64,000 nt of DNA from positions 124,001 to 188,000 of the forward strand of contig JAEXRH010000002.1 in assembly GCA_023438065.1 (NCBI GenBank), given 5' to 3'. The position numbers and the translations under genes were made by a program. The notes under the pieces are model-generated. The model saw only the letters and a list, made by a program, of their open reading frames with translations, was not told where the DNA came from and searched no databases. Of the stretch, positions 1 through 8,649 are shown piece after piece. Position 1 is the stretch's first letter; each line of letters starts with the position of its first letter. The stretch comes from Spirochaetota bacterium. GTDB lineage: Bacteria; Spirochaetota; Spirochaetia; Treponematales; Treponemataceae.

Positions 1-256
1 CGCACGCGATCCGCGCGAAGGACCATTCCCGGCTCACGAAGGCGAGGGCCGCGGGATTGGTCGAAAGGGTGTCGAAACCCGCCTCCCGGGCGCTGTACGC
101 GCCGCCTGCGCCCTCGAGGGCGGGGGACACGATTTCGGGCGCGATGGGCTTGAAGTCGAACGATTGCGCCGGGGCGGGAGAAGCCAGGGCAAAAAGCGTG
201 AGCGCCGCCGGGATGAACGCCGATGCCGGAAAGCGGTGGTTCCGCGATTGCTTCAT
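1..256 (-). CDS. partial outer-membrane-type protein (left edge)
   Basis: The first 85 residues of a protein that runs off the left end. An ATG at 256 opens a typical cleavable signal peptide (basic start, hydrophobic core, ASPAPA/Q-like cleavage region near residue 30). The mature start contains GGAYSAREAGFDTLSTNPAA, a pattern I know from spirochaetal PorV/FadL-like and UPF0164-type outer-membrane proteins, where an early TNPA motif follows the signal peptide. The start overlaps the stop of the upstream lipoprotein gene by ATGA, so the two are probably translationally coupled. The family call rests on a short N-terminus and is tentative; that it is an exported protein is well supported. Confidence 0.6.
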   Translation of the reverse strand, partial: MKQSRNHRFPASAFIPAALTLFALASPAPAQSFDFKPIAPEIVSPALEGAGGAYSAREAGFDTLSTNPAALAFVSREWSFARIAC

Positions 257-966
257 GGTTGGGTTCCTTTCAGGAAGTCGATGAGCTGGAAATCGCCGAT
301 AGAGGTGTCGGCCGCGTCCGGCCTTGCCTCGATCGTCGCCGCCGCGTCGATGACGGTTTGCATGCGCGCCTGCTGTTCGGCGTTCAACCCCGAGGTCGCG
401 AGCGTGGACGGATTCGCCAGGATGTCCATGACGGTCGAGCTTCCGCCGGCTCCGAGCTCCGCGGCGATATCCGCGGTCACCACCGAGGTGGCGAATATGA
501 GGGAGTCGACGGGAGCGGTCTGGAGGGTGTCCGCGTCCGCGAGGAGTGTTTCAATGGCGCCGAGGTTGACCGATGAATCGAAACTGTTGAATGCGTCCTC
601 CACGAGGGCGTCGGTGTCCCCGCCGGCGTCCTGGGCGCGCTGGGCGATATCGGTGATCGTGCCCATGTCCACGGCCGCGGACGTGGCAAGCTTGAGAATG
701 GCCGCCTTGTCCTCCGCCGGAAGCGCGAGTATCGATGCGGGAGTCTTGTCCGAAAGCACGTCGAGTATCTCTTTCGCGAGCTCCGGGTCGGTCGCGCTGT
801 CATCCTTGGCGAGATCGACGAGATCCGCGACCGAGGTGCTTGAGGGGATGCTGATCCCGTCCCGGGCGAAAGAGGATCCCATCGAGGTGGTGAAAAGGTC
901 GCGACATCCAGTCGCGAGAATCGCGATCGAGAGGGAGAAAAGCGCAATTGCGAGCCGTCGTTTCAT
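253..966 (-). CDS. lipoprotein of unknown function
   Basis: A 237-residue protein whose N-terminus MKRRLAIALF...LATGC is a clear signal-peptidase II signal with the lipidated Cys near residue 21. The rest is Ala/Asp-rich and predicted helical, with no domain I recognise. An ATG exists 12 codons upstream (1002), but a TTGAGG/17/TACAAT promoter at 991-1019 places the transcript start downstream of it, and GGAGG precedes the ATG at 966, so 966 is chosen. It is the first gene of a pair with the partial outer-membrane-type gene, overlapping it by ATGA. It may be a periplasmic partner of that protein; that is inference from coupling alone. Confidence 0.75.
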   Translation of the reverse strand: MKRRLAIALFSLSIAILATGCRDLFTTSMGSSFARDGISIPSSTSVADLVDLAKDDSATDPELAKEILDVLSDKTPASILALPAEDKAAILKLATSAAVDMGTITDIAQRAQDAGGDTDALVEDAFNSFDSSVNLGAIETLLADADTLQTAPVDSLIFATSVVTADIAAELGAGGSSTVMDILANPSTLATSGLNAEQQARMQTVIDAAATIEARPDAADTSIGDFQLIDFLKGTQP

Positions 967-990
967 GCCCCGTGCCTCCGTCATTGCCTG

Positions 991-1019
991 ATTGTATTCC
1001 ATGAAGTCAAAAACCTCAA
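991..1019 (-). promoter_or_regulatory. sigma70-type promoter of the lipoprotein gene
   Basis: On the minus strand TTGAGG (1019-1014) and TACAAT (996-991) are spaced by exactly 17 bases. Expected initiation near 984 gives a leader of about 18 bases holding the GGAGG ribosome site, which supports the start at 966 over the one at 1002. Confidence 0.6.
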
Positions 1020-1055
1020 GGAAATGCCGAGGGTCTACTTCTAGTATACGACGGT

Positions 1056-2492
1056 TCAGTCAAGATTCGCCATCGCGGCGGTTCCGATCCCGGTAATCCT
1101 GACCATTATTCGTTTCCCGCGGGGAATATCTTCGGGATAGCCGTCCACGACGACCGAAAGGTAGTTCCCGGTGACGGCGGTCACGGGTCCGCCCGAAGCG
1201 TTGACCTCGGCGACGGCAGATACCGTTTTCCCGACCCATCGCTCCGCGTATTCGCGATGGCCGCGCGCGGAGAGCTCCGAGAGTTGCGCTACCCGCTCCC
1301 CGGCGACGCGTTCGGGAACCCGTGGCCGCAAGTCCCATGCCTCCGTGCCCGGACGCGGGGAAAAGGGAAAGGCGTGGATGGCCGCGAAACGGGCACGCTC
1401 GCATAGGCCGGCCGTGAGCGCGAAATCGGCGTCGGTTTCCCCGGGAAAGCCCGCGATGATGTCGCAGGCGATGAAGGGGTCGTCCTTGGCCGAACGGAGT
1501 CGCTCGACGGCCCGGATCACCGCGTCGGCCTCATAGGGACGCCGCATCGCCTTGAGGACGCGGTCGCTTCCCGACTGGACGGAAAGGTGAAAATGCGGGC
1601 ATACGCGCTCGTCGGCGAGCATGGGAAGGATCGCCTCGTCGACGCGCTCGGGGTACAGGCTTCCGATGCGGATGCCGATCGAGCGCGTTTCGGCGAGGAT
1701 GCGGCCAAGGAGGTCGGCGAAGTCCGCGTTCCCGGAACGGTATTGGGAGAGGTTGACCCCGGAAAGGATGACCTCGCCCCAGCCTGCATCCTCGATGCGT
1801 CTGATACGGTCGATGACCGAATCGGCGTCGAGCGAGACGGCCTTGCCCCGCGCGAGCCTGATCCGGCAGTAGGAGCAGCGGTTGTCGCAGCCGTCCTGTA
1901 CCTTGATCGAGGCGCGCGAATGGAAGAGAAAGTCGTCCGTGGAGAGCTTGAAGGTTTCCGGGATGGGGGAGTCGACCTCGGAAAGCGCGACCGTCTCCCG
2001 GGCGGGTCCTTTTTCGCGGCAGAAAGCGCGGACCGCCTCTTCGAGAGCGTCGGGCGTTTCGGGGATCCCGACCAGCGCGCGGGGGAGATCCGCGAGGGCG
2101 CCCTTTCGGGAGCCGGGAAAGACTGCGACCCGCGGATCGATGGCCCGGATCGCCGCTTCCTCGACCTCGGCGTAGCACCCGGTCACGAGTACCGTCGCGG
2201 AAGGCGAGGCGCGGAGGAGGGAGCGGATGAGCCGCCGCGCCTTCTGCTCCGCCTTCCCGGTCACCGTGCAGGTGTTTACCACGCAAAGGAGGGCCTCTCC
2301 GTCGCCGGGACGGATCCCGGGATTGTCGCCGTCGACCGGATCGTCGGGGGTCGTCGAGCCCTCGATATCGGGGGTATCGAAAAGTTTCCGGTCGTCTATC
2401 CCGAAGCCCGCCTCGCGAAAGGCGTGGGCGAGGGACTCGGTCTCGATCTGATTGAGCTTGCAGCCAAGGGTATCGAACCTGATTTTCGTCAT
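1056..2492 (-). CDS. mtaB: tRNA (t6A37) methylthiotransferase MtaB
   Basis: A 478-residue radical-SAM methylthiotransferase. The N-terminal UPF0004 domain carries LGCKLNQIE and VNTCTVT with the Cys residues of the second 4Fe-4S cluster. The radical-SAM core has DGCDNRCSYCRIRLARG, the CX3CX2C cluster site. A C-terminal TRAM-like tail ends the protein. The GCKLNQ and KVQDGC forms fit MtaB, which makes ms2t6A37 in tRNA, better than MiaB or RimO. The start is the ATG followed by TKIRFDTLGC; the longer open frame upstream is antisense to the TPR gene. It lies 23 bases after the TPR gene and is the last gene of the tyrA-bactofilin-TPR-mtaB run. Confidence 0.9.
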   Translation of the reverse strand: MTKIRFDTLGCKLNQIETESLAHAFREAGFGIDDRKLFDTPDIEGSTTPDDPVDGDNPGIRPGDGEALLCVVNTCTVTGKAEQKARRLIRSLLRASPSATVLVTGCYAEVEEAAIRAIDPRVAVFPGSRKGALADLPRALVGIPETPDALEEAVRAFCREKGPARETVALSEVDSPIPETFKLSTDDFLFHSRASIKVQDGCDNRCSYCRIRLARGKAVSLDADSVIDRIRRIEDAGWGEVILSGVNLSQYRSGNADFADLLGRILAETRSIGIRIGSLYPERVDEAILPMLADERVCPHFHLSVQSGSDRVLKAMRRPYEADAVIRAVERLRSAKDDPFIACDIIAGFPGETDADFALTAGLCERARFAAIHAFPFSPRPGTEAWDLRPRVPERVAGERVAQLSELSARGHREYAERWVGKTVSAVAEVNASGGPVTAVTGNYLSVVVDGYPEDIPRGKRIMVRITGIGTAAMANLD

Positions 2493-2515
2493 TGACTCTA
2501 CGCGCGGGATCCCGG

Positions 2516-3142
2516 TCAGAACTGGCCGGATACCCGCTCCTTGCCCCTGATCGCGTCCTGAAGGTTCGGGTTGAGCTCGAGCGCCTTGGAGTAGGCCTCG
2601 AGCGCGTATCGGTTGTCCTTCGCCATCTCGCGCGCGTACCCGAGCCTGACCCACCACTGGGCGTTGAGGTTCTCGAGCTGGAGCGCGGCGGAGAACGCCA
2701 TGTCGGCGTGGCGGTATTTCGCCATGCGGAGATAGAGTTCGCCCATGAACGCGTAGACGCCGGCGATGCGGCTTCCGTTCGGGGCGTAGGAGATGTATTC
2801 CTGGAAGAGCCTGAGCGACTGCTCGTTGAGGCCGCGATAGTATTTCGCCTCGGCCTGGATCTCGATGATGCGGGGATCGTACTTCGAGATCGCCCGTCCC
2901 TTTTCCGCCCAGGTGTCCGCTTCCTCGTATCGCCTCGCCTGAACGAGCGACCAGCACAGGACTACGTGACTTTCGAGGTTTTGGGGCGACTCGGCGATCT
3001 CCGCGAGGCAGACGTCGACGGCCTGGGAATAGTCTCCCGCGCGATAGAGCGCGAGTGCGTCGGGCTTTGCCTGCGCCGAAAGGACCGCGCCCGGAAAAAT
3101 GCCGAGCGCGAGGAGGAATGCCGCGAGTTTGTTCACGTTCAT
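2516..3142 (-). CDS. exported TPR-repeat protein
   Basis: A 208-residue protein with a signal peptide (MNVNKLAAFLLALGIF...LSAQA) followed by tetratricopeptide repeats: alternating helices with the usual A, Y and G positions and a typical last repeat NRYALEAYSKALELNPNL. It is probably periplasmic and acts as a protein-binding scaffold; no catalytic domain is visible. It starts five bases after the bactofilin stop, so the two are likely co-translated, which suggests a cell-envelope role next to a bactofilin, but the partner is unknown. Confidence 0.8.
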   Translation of the reverse strand: MNVNKLAAFLLALGIFPGAVLSAQAKPDALALYRAGDYSQAVDVCLAEIAESPQNLESHVVLCWSLVQARRYEEADTWAEKGRAISKYDPRIIEIQAEAKYYRGLNEQSLRLFQEYISYAPNGSRIAGVYAFMGELYLRMAKYRHADMAFSAALQLENLNAQWWVRLGYAREMAKDNRYALEAYSKALELNPNLQDAIRGKERVSGQF

Positions 3143-3147
3143 TGTCG

Positions 3148-3507
3148 TTACCTGTTCATCGTGCAGATGCCCGAGAAGAAGCAGCCGCTTTCGAGGACGA
3201 CCTCGGGGGCCGTGACGTCGCCGGTGAGCCGTCCTGAGCTGAATACATGGACCATCTGGGTCGCGGTGACGTCGCCCGTGACCGATCCCTTGATGATGAC
3301 GCGCGCAGCGTTGATGTTCGCCTTGACCTCGGCGCCAGAGTCGACGAGGAGGTCGCTCGTCGCGTCGATCCTGCCGGAAACCTTTCCCTTGATCATGAAC
3401 GGTTCGGCGAACTGGATGGTGCCGGTAAAGTCGATGTCGGGGGCGAGAACGGTATCGTAATCCTCTTCGTCGAGGTCGAGAAGGTCGTTATCCTTGTTGT
3501 CTACCAT
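3148..3507 (-). CDS. bactofilin (polymer-forming cytoskeletal protein)
   Basis: A 119-residue protein with a short acidic N-terminus (MVDNKDNDLLDLDEEDYD) and the right-handed beta-helix of bactofilins: short periodic strands such as FMIKGKVSGRI, LLVDSGAEVKANI, VIIKGSVTGDV and LTGDVTAPEVVLE. Bactofilins form non-polar filaments linked to cell shape and envelope synthesis. The start is chosen at the ATG just after the tyrA stop (12 bases away); the open frame continues upstream only as antisense to tyrA. The length and single-domain form are normal for the family. Confidence 0.9.
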   Translation of the reverse strand: MVDNKDNDLLDLDEEDYDTVLAPDIDFTGTIQFAEPFMIKGKVSGRIDATSDLLVDSGAEVKANINAARVIIKGSVTGDVTATQMVHVFSSGRLTGDVTAPEVVLESGCFFSGICTMNR

Positions 3508-3518
3508 AATTGATAATC

Positions 3519-4253
3519 CTAGCCGCGATCGCCCGTTTCGGTCAAGCCGGAGCATACCGAACGCCAGGCGTTCTCGAAGTCGCGCCGCATCGCGGGAGCG
3601 TAGGGATTGAGGGTCTGCATGTCGTCGAAGAGCTCGGGCGAATCCTTCTCGACCTGGCGAGCGATCGCGAGAAGCTTTCGGTACCAGAGTGTGCCTATCG
3701 GGGTTTCCTCGATGCCCATGACGTTGAGCGTCCGGCCGACCATGTGGGTGAGCGCCTGGCTCAGGGCCGCCTGCCGGTCGTGTTCCTCGGGGGTCATCTC
3801 GACGACCATGATGCCGAGCGACCGGAAATAGTGAGCCCATTCGGCGTAGGCCGCCTCGTTCATCCTGATCGGGTGCATCATCATCGGGAGACCCGAGAGC
3901 CCTTCTTTCGCGGACTCGGGGCCGAACATCGGGTGCGTCGCGAGGATGTCGACATGCTCGGGAAGGATCTCGCGCATCCAGCGGACGGGTTCCATCTTGA
4001 CCGAGCAGGTGTCGACGACGAGGGTCCCCGGCTTGAGCAGGGGCGCGATCTTCCGGAGCATCTCGGGGACGGTCCTCATCGGGACGCAGATGAAGATGAC
4101 GGGAAGCGCGCAGAGCTCCTCGAGGGTAACGAGGGTACAGTTCGGCTCGGAGGGGACGCTCCGGTTGAACCCGTACACGGTGTGGGAGTGGGAAAGGACG
4201 GTGGCCCAGAACTTGCCGAAGCGTCCGAGACCGAGGATTCCGACGTTGCTCAT
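3519..4253 (-). CDS. tyrA: prephenate dehydrogenase
   Basis: A 244-residue NAD(P)-dependent enzyme of tyrosine synthesis (prephenate to 4-hydroxyphenylpyruvate). The N-terminal Rossmann motif GILGLGRFG, the VDTCSVK segment and the active-site THPMFGPES motif with its conserved His are all present. It is at the short end for the family and has no ACT or chorismate-mutase domain. It leads a four-gene minus-strand run (tyrA, bactofilin, TPR protein, mtaB). A TTGACA hexamer (minus, 4288-4283) lies upstream but the matching -10 is weak. An arogenate-specific variant cannot be excluded. Confidence 0.85.
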   Translation of the reverse strand: MSNVGILGLGRFGKFWATVLSHSHTVYGFNRSVPSEPNCTLVTLEELCALPVIFICVPMRTVPEMLRKIAPLLKPGTLVVDTCSVKMEPVRWMREILPEHVDILATHPMFGPESAKEGLSGLPMMMHPIRMNEAAYAEWAHYFRSLGIMVVEMTPEEHDRQAALSQALTHMVGRTLNVMGIEETPIGTLWYRKLLAIARQVEKDSPELFDDMQTLNPYAPAMRRDFENAWRSVCSGLTETGDRG

Positions 4254-4437
4254 GGGTGTAAACTAAAGGGAAACGGTGCGGCTGTCAAGGAATCGCGTAT
4301 TGCGCATTGTCCTTGTTTTTTTGCGGATTGTGCATGGTACCCGGCCGCGACTTGCGCGATTATGCGGGGTACGGAACGCCCTCAGGCCTCGCGGTAGCGG
4401 AATCGCCGGGGCGGATAACGCAGGATTTGGAGGTACC

Positions 4438-5130
4438 ATGACTACCGTCAGGATCGTTCTCGTTTCAGCGGTTTCGCTCTTCGTGCTCGCGCTCGTGGTT
4501 TTTCTCGGGTATACGATACTCACTCCCCGGTCAGGGGCAATCGACGTCGTCATCGATGACATGCGCGTCATCATCCCCGCGGGTCGCGGACGGCTTCCCG
4601 TCGTGATTCTCGCGCATAACGGCGGCCAGACCAGGGAAAATTGGGGCGATTTTCCCGAGGAACTCGCGGCAGCGGGGTATGCCGTGATCAATATCGGCTG
4701 GACCGACTTCACTGGCTCGGCCGAGCTTAAAAAGGGCATCGAAACGGCCCTCTCGCGGTGCGAATCGCGGATCAACCCGAGGAGCGCGGCCTTTATCGGC
4801 GGGTGCCATGGCGGGATCAAGATACTCTCAGCCCTCGAATCGACGTTGCCGGTAACGGTGAAGGCGCTGGTATTTCTATCGATGTCCGAGCTCTATTCGG
4901 CGCCTTCGGGCCACGCCCCGATCCTCGGAATCTACGCGCTTCGGGATCACCTCGGAGAGGGGTACGTAAACACGCAAAAAAAGGTATATTCCTCGGTACT
5001 TTCCGACCCGAAGACCGTGATTACCCTCGACGCGACGCCGCACGGGGATGAACTGGTCGTTGAGGAAAGCACCCGGGAACGGGTTCGCTCGGAGATTTTT
5101 GCCTGGCTTAACCGATATCTCTACCGATAA
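4438..5130 (+). CDS. membrane-anchored dienelactone-hydrolase-like alpha/beta hydrolase
   Basis: A 230-residue protein: an N-terminal hydrophobic segment (about residues 5-27, signal anchor or uncleaved signal) and an alpha/beta-hydrolase core. The nucleophile elbow reads FIGGCHGG, so the usual Ser is Cys, as in dienelactone hydrolases. A plausible triad is this Cys with an Asp in YALRDHLGE and the His in TPHGDEL. The substrate is unknown. GGAGGT sits five bases before the ATG at 4438, deciding against starts further upstream. It is monocistronic: a strong terminator follows directly. Confidence 0.75.
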   Translation: MTTVRIVLVSAVSLFVLALVVFLGYTILTPRSGAIDVVIDDMRVIIPAGRGRLPVVILAHNGGQTRENWGDFPEELAAAGYAVINIGWTDFTGSAELKKGIETALSRCESRINPRSAAFIGGCHGGIKILSALESTLPVTVKALVFLSMSELYSAPSGHAPILGIYALRDHLGEGYVNTQKKVYSSVLSDPKTVITLDATPHGDELVVEESTRERVRSEIFAWLNRYLYR

Positions 5131-5149
5131 AGCGATATTTTATCCCTGA

Positions 5150-5175
5150 AAGCCCGCGCCTTGCGGGCTTTTTTC
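5150..5175 (+). terminator. intrinsic terminator after the hydrolase gene
   Basis: A perfect 8-bp stem AAGCCCGC / GCGGGCTT with a 5-base loop, followed by TTTT. Confidence 0.9.
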
Positions 5176-5195
5176 TATATTAGCGGCAAAAATGC

Positions 5196-5224
5196 TTGCC
5201 CAAAGCGACTTACGGGAGTATGCT
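5196..5224 (+). promoter_or_regulatory. putative pta promoter
   Basis: TTGCCC (5196-5201) and TATGCT (5219-5224) are spaced by 17 bases, just after the preceding terminator and 44 bases before the pta start. Confidence 0.5.
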
Positions 5225-5267
5225 ATTGGACATCGCATCCATTTTCCCAATTCCAAGGAGTCAAAAT

Positions 5268-6272
5268 ATGAGTTTTGTCGAATCCATGAAGGCGAAGGCC
5301 AAAAGTTACCAGAATAAACTCGTTCTGCCCGAAGGTACCGAAACGAGGACGATTCAGGCCGCCCGGAAGATCATGGACGAAAAGATCGCGTCGCAGGTCA
5401 CGCTGCTCGGCGACGAAGCCGCCGTTTCAGCCGCCGCGAAGTCCGTCGGGATCTCGCTCGCCGGCATCCACGTCGTCAATCCCGCGAAATCCCCCCTTTT
5501 TGAGGACTTTTCCAACGCTTATTACGACAAGCGCAAATCCAAGGGCATGACGCCCGAGCAAGCCAGGATCGACATGTCCGGCGTTCTCCGCTTCGGCGCG
5601 ATGATGGTCGCCAAGGGCTTCGCCGATTCGATGGTCGGCGGCGCCGAAAACACCACGGCGGACGTCTTGCGCGCCGGCCTCACCGTCATCGGCACGGCCG
5701 CGGGCTCGAAAACCGCCTCCTCCTGCTTCGTCATGGAGATGGCCGACAAGAAGTGGGGCGCCGACGGCCTGATGATCTTCTCCGACTGCGCCGTCATCCC
5801 GACCCCGAGCTCCGAACAGCTCGCCGACATCGCCTTCTCGGCCGCGAAGAGCTGCCGCGAGTTCATCGGCGCCGATCCCGTCGTCGCGCTTCTTTCCTTC
5901 TCGACGAAGGGCTCGGGCGGCACCGACGCGAACGTCGTGCGGGTGCAGGACGCGGTGAAGCTCGTGAGCGAGCGGAAGCCCGACTTCCTCTTCGACGGCG
6001 AGATGCAGGCCGACGCCGCGCTCGTTCCGGCCGTTACCCAGAAGAAAGCCCCGGGAAGCCCCGTCACCGGCAAGGTGAACGTCCTCGTGTTCCCCGACCT
6101 CGGCGCGGGAAACATCGGCTACAAGCTCGTCCAGCGCCTCGCGGGAGCCCAGGCCTACGGTCCCTTCCTCCAGGGCTTCGCGAAGCCGATCTCCGACCTC
6201 TCGCGCGGCTGCTCGGTCGACGACATCGTCACGACCGCCGCCGTCACCCTCGTGCAGGCAGGCAAGAAGTAA
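5268..6272 (+). CDS. pta: phosphate acetyltransferase
   Basis: A 334-residue enzyme interconverting acetyl-CoA and acetyl phosphate, the step before acetate kinase in fermentative ATP synthesis. It is the single-domain form (about 330 residues) without the N-terminal DRTGG domain. Recognisable segments are KLVLPEGTETRTIQAARKI, SGVLRFGAMMVAKGFADSMVGGA, MEMADKKWG, FSDCAVIP and the C-terminal FPDLGAGNIGYKLVQRL. AAGGAG lies seven bases before the ATG at 5268, so the upstream in-frame start at 5196 is not used. No ackA gene is next to it; the gene stands alone between two terminators, which suggests separate control of the two enzymes. Confidence 0.95.
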   Translation: MSFVESMKAKAKSYQNKLVLPEGTETRTIQAARKIMDEKIASQVTLLGDEAAVSAAAKSVGISLAGIHVVNPAKSPLFEDFSNAYYDKRKSKGMTPEQARIDMSGVLRFGAMMVAKGFADSMVGGAENTTADVLRAGLTVIGTAAGSKTASSCFVMEMADKKWGADGLMIFSDCAVIPTPSSEQLADIAFSAAKSCREFIGADPVVALLSFSTKGSGGTDANVVRVQDAVKLVSERKPDFLFDGEMQADAALVPAVTQKKAPGSPVTGKVNVLVFPDLGAGNIGYKLVQRLAGAQAYGPFLQGFAKPISDLSRGCSVDDIVTTAAVTLVQAGKK

Positions 6273-6312
6273 GGAACCGTTTCGTCGGGGGCAATTGGCC
6301 CTCGCGCGACAG

Positions 6313-6345
6313 AACGGCGGATACCCTCCGCCGTTTTTTCTTTTT
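6313..6345 (+). terminator. intrinsic terminator after pta
   Basis: An 8-bp stem AACGGCGG / CCGCCGTT with a 7-base loop and a T-rich tail (TTTTTTCTTTTT counting the stem end). Confidence 0.9.
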
Positions 6346-6385
6346 AAACGGGATGCGGCTCGGCCGTCGTCGCGCCCTTCGGTAC

Positions 6386-7447
6386 TCAACCCTTGCGGTT
6401 AAGCCGCCGTAAAACGAGGAAGTTGACGAGGCCGAAGAGCGTCATGGCCCCGACGAGGATCGCGTAGGAAACCCTCCATCGATCCTGGCCGGTCATCATC
6501 GTCCATTCCGACATGCCGCCGATACCGGCGATGAGGGTGAGCGGCATGAATATCGTCGTGATGAAGGTGAGGCGCGTCATGGAGCGGTTGGTTCGCGCCG
6601 TCTCGCGCGCCATGCGGTCGCCCGAGATCGCGAGGGAAAGCTGGGCGAGGTTCGTGGCGGTCTCGCGGTCGGTCTCGACCGCGGCGAGGAACTTCGCGAC
6701 GTGGTCCGCGAGGCCGGTGAAGAATATCGCGTTCTCTTCCGGGACAATCCCCGAGTCCCTTCGCGCGATGCGGGCGAGCAGCTCGCGTTCGTGGAAGAGA
6801 CTTTTTCGCATGGCCGAGAGGCTTTGCCTGACCGCGTGCGCGCGCGCGGGATCGAGCGTGCCTGCCGGGGCGAGGCATTCGTCCTCGAGCGCCTCGATCG
6901 CGTCCCCGACGCCGTCGATCGCCGCGAACGAGTCCTCGATGACGCGGTCGAGGATCACGTGGAGGATCTTCGTCGGGCCGTGGACCCCGCGAAGGCGCGA
7001 CCTGATGACCCCCTCGACGATCGACTCTGGCGAGACGCGCGACGCCGTGGCGCCGCGGAACACCGAGACGATGTAATCCTTCCCGAAAAAGAGATTGATT
7101 TCCGAGATGTCCACGGAGACGACCGAACGGGCCCGTTCGCCATCCGCGACCGATTCCCCCCTTTCCGGGGCGACGGGGGCGATGTCGTTGAAGAGGATCG
7201 CCGCGTACTCCGGGAAGACGTCGACCTTCGGTATCTGCTCCTCGTCGAAGCAATCGGCGACCGAGAGGGGGTGTATCGCGAACTCTTCCGCGATCCGCTC
7301 GAGTTCCGCGCGTTCGGGATCCACGCAGGCGATCCAGACGCAGCCGCCGTCACGCCGGGCGACGATCGCCTCGTTGAGCCCCTCGAGCGGCGTCGAGGCC
7401 GCCCGGTTTCCGATCGAGTAAAAATGGTGATAGAGCGTGCGTCCCAT
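6386..7447 (-). CDS. CorA-type divalent cation transporter with a GMS motif
   Basis: A 353-residue member of the CorA metal-ion transporter family: a cytoplasmic alpha/beta N-domain, long helices (residues about 170-280), then two transmembrane segments (about 285-305 and 325-345). The pore-loop signature that is GMN in most CorA proteins reads GMS here (IAGIGGMSEWTMM). Because the Asn helps select hydrated Mg2+, the transported ion may differ or transport may be altered. The first transmembrane segment (TTIFMPLTLIAGIGG) and the basic C-terminus (RRLNRKG) are normal. GAGGA precedes the start. It converges with pta. Confidence 0.85.
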   Translation of the reverse strand: MGRTLYHHFYSIGNRAASTPLEGLNEAIVARRDGGCVWIACVDPERAELERIAEEFAIHPLSVADCFDEEQIPKVDVFPEYAAILFNDIAPVAPERGESVADGERARSVVSVDISEINLFFGKDYIVSVFRGATASRVSPESIVEGVIRSRLRGVHGPTKILHVILDRVIEDSFAAIDGVGDAIEALEDECLAPAGTLDPARAHAVRQSLSAMRKSLFHERELLARIARRDSGIVPEENAIFFTGLADHVAKFLAAVETDRETATNLAQLSLAISGDRMARETARTNRSMTRLTFITTIFMPLTLIAGIGGMSEWTMMTGQDRWRVSYAILVGAMTLFGLVNFLVLRRLNRKG

Positions 7448-7560
7448 CGATTATCCTCGCTTTTTTACGATTTCATTGTGCATGAACGGAGCCTCGCGCG
7501 CAAGGAAGTTTTTTTCAGGCCGGCGCCCGTGAAAGGCGGCTTTTGCGCTATCCTTACGGC

Positions 7561-8607
7561 ATGAGAACGCTCCTTTCACGATTGGTCTCCGTATCGCTAT
7601 CCGCTCTTCGTCGCCCCGAAGTCCTTCCGGTCGTCCCGGCGCTGTTGCTTCTCCTCGCCTCGTGCGCGAGTTCCGGTTCCTCCCCGGACGCGGGGAACAT
7701 CCCCGGCAACGTGGATTACCGGGCCGAGATGCGCGTCTTCGTCATGGACATCGCCGCGTACGCGCGCTCGACGAATCCCGGTTTTCTCGTCGTCCCCCAA
7801 AACGGGCAGGAACTCTATACCGACACGGGAGAGGCGTCGGGCGTTCCGGAAACCGCGTACCTCGAGGCCATCGACGGGACGGGGAGGGAGAGCATGTTTT
7901 ACGGGTATTACCGGGACGACGAGAAAACGCCCGCCGAGGACGGCGAGCACTTGCGGTCGCTGTGCGCGCTCGGGGAAGGGTACGGCGTCGAGGTTCTCGC
8001 GACCGATTACTGCTCGACCCATGCGAAGATGGACGACGCGTACGCGCTCAACGCGCCGGAAGGATTTATCTCCTTCGCCGCGAGCGACCGCAATCTCGCG
8101 ACGATACCCGCGTACCCCGCTCCGATCCGGGACAATAACCCGGACGCGGTCGAAAGCCTCGCCGACGCGAAAAACTTTCTCTACATCATAAACGGCGAGC
8201 ACTACCCGGACGCCGCCTCCTTCGTGTCCGCGGTAGACGCGACGAATTACGACGTCATCGTCATGGACCTCTACCAGAACGAGTCGGCGTTTTCCGCGAC
8301 GCAAATCGCGGCGCTCAGGACGAAGCCTTCGGGAGCCCGGCGCCTCGTCCTTTGCTATATGAGCATCGGGGAAGCCGAAACCTACCGGTATTATTGGAAA
8401 GCATCCTGGAAACCGGGAAGCCCCTCCTGGCTCGAGCCGGAAAACCCCGATTGGGCGGGCAACTACAAGGTCCGGTATTGGGATCCCGCGTGGCAGGCGA
8501 TAATAACGGGCAACGATTCCTCCTATCTCAAGCGGATACTCGACGCGGGTTTCGACGGCGTCTATCTCGATATCGTCGACGGCTTCGAGTATTTCGAGGA
8601 GCGGTAG
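7561..8607 (+). CDS. lipoprotein of the TM1410/GH114-like glycosidase family
   Basis: A 348-residue lipoprotein with lipobox LLASCASS. The mature part resembles the TM1410/MJ1477 family (related to GH114 endo-alpha-1,4-polygalactosaminidase), once misannotated as cysteinyl-tRNA synthetase: YDVIVMDLYQNES, RLVLCYMSIGEAETYRYYW, YKVRYWDPAWQ and the terminal FDGVYLDIVDGFEYF with acidic residues at strand ends of a TIM barrel. It probably cleaves a galactosamine-containing polysaccharide at the cell surface; the substrate is inferred only. No Shine-Dalgarno precedes the ATG and a TATCCT hexamer ends ten bases upstream, so it may be leaderless. Confidence 0.8.
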   Translation: MRTLLSRLVSVSLSALRRPEVLPVVPALLLLLASCASSGSSPDAGNIPGNVDYRAEMRVFVMDIAAYARSTNPGFLVVPQNGQELYTDTGEASGVPETAYLEAIDGTGRESMFYGYYRDDEKTPAEDGEHLRSLCALGEGYGVEVLATDYCSTHAKMDDAYALNAPEGFISFAASDRNLATIPAYPAPIRDNNPDAVESLADAKNFLYIINGEHYPDAASFVSAVDATNYDVIVMDLYQNESAFSATQIAALRTKPSGARRLVLCYMSIGEAETYRYYWKASWKPGSPSWLEPENPDWAGNYKVRYWDPAWQAIITGNDSSYLKRILDAGFDGVYLDIVDGFEYFEER

Positions 8608-8632
8608 GCGCGCGATCATGGGCCGAATATGG

Positions 8633-8638
8633 TATAAT
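8633..8638 (+). promoter_or_regulatory. extended -10 promoter, near-leaderless TPR gene
   Basis: TGGTATAAT provides a consensus -10 with the extended TGn element; no good -35 is present. Initiation near 8645 leaves about five bases before the ATG at 8650. Confidence 0.6.
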
Positions 8639-8649
8639 CCCCGAACGGT

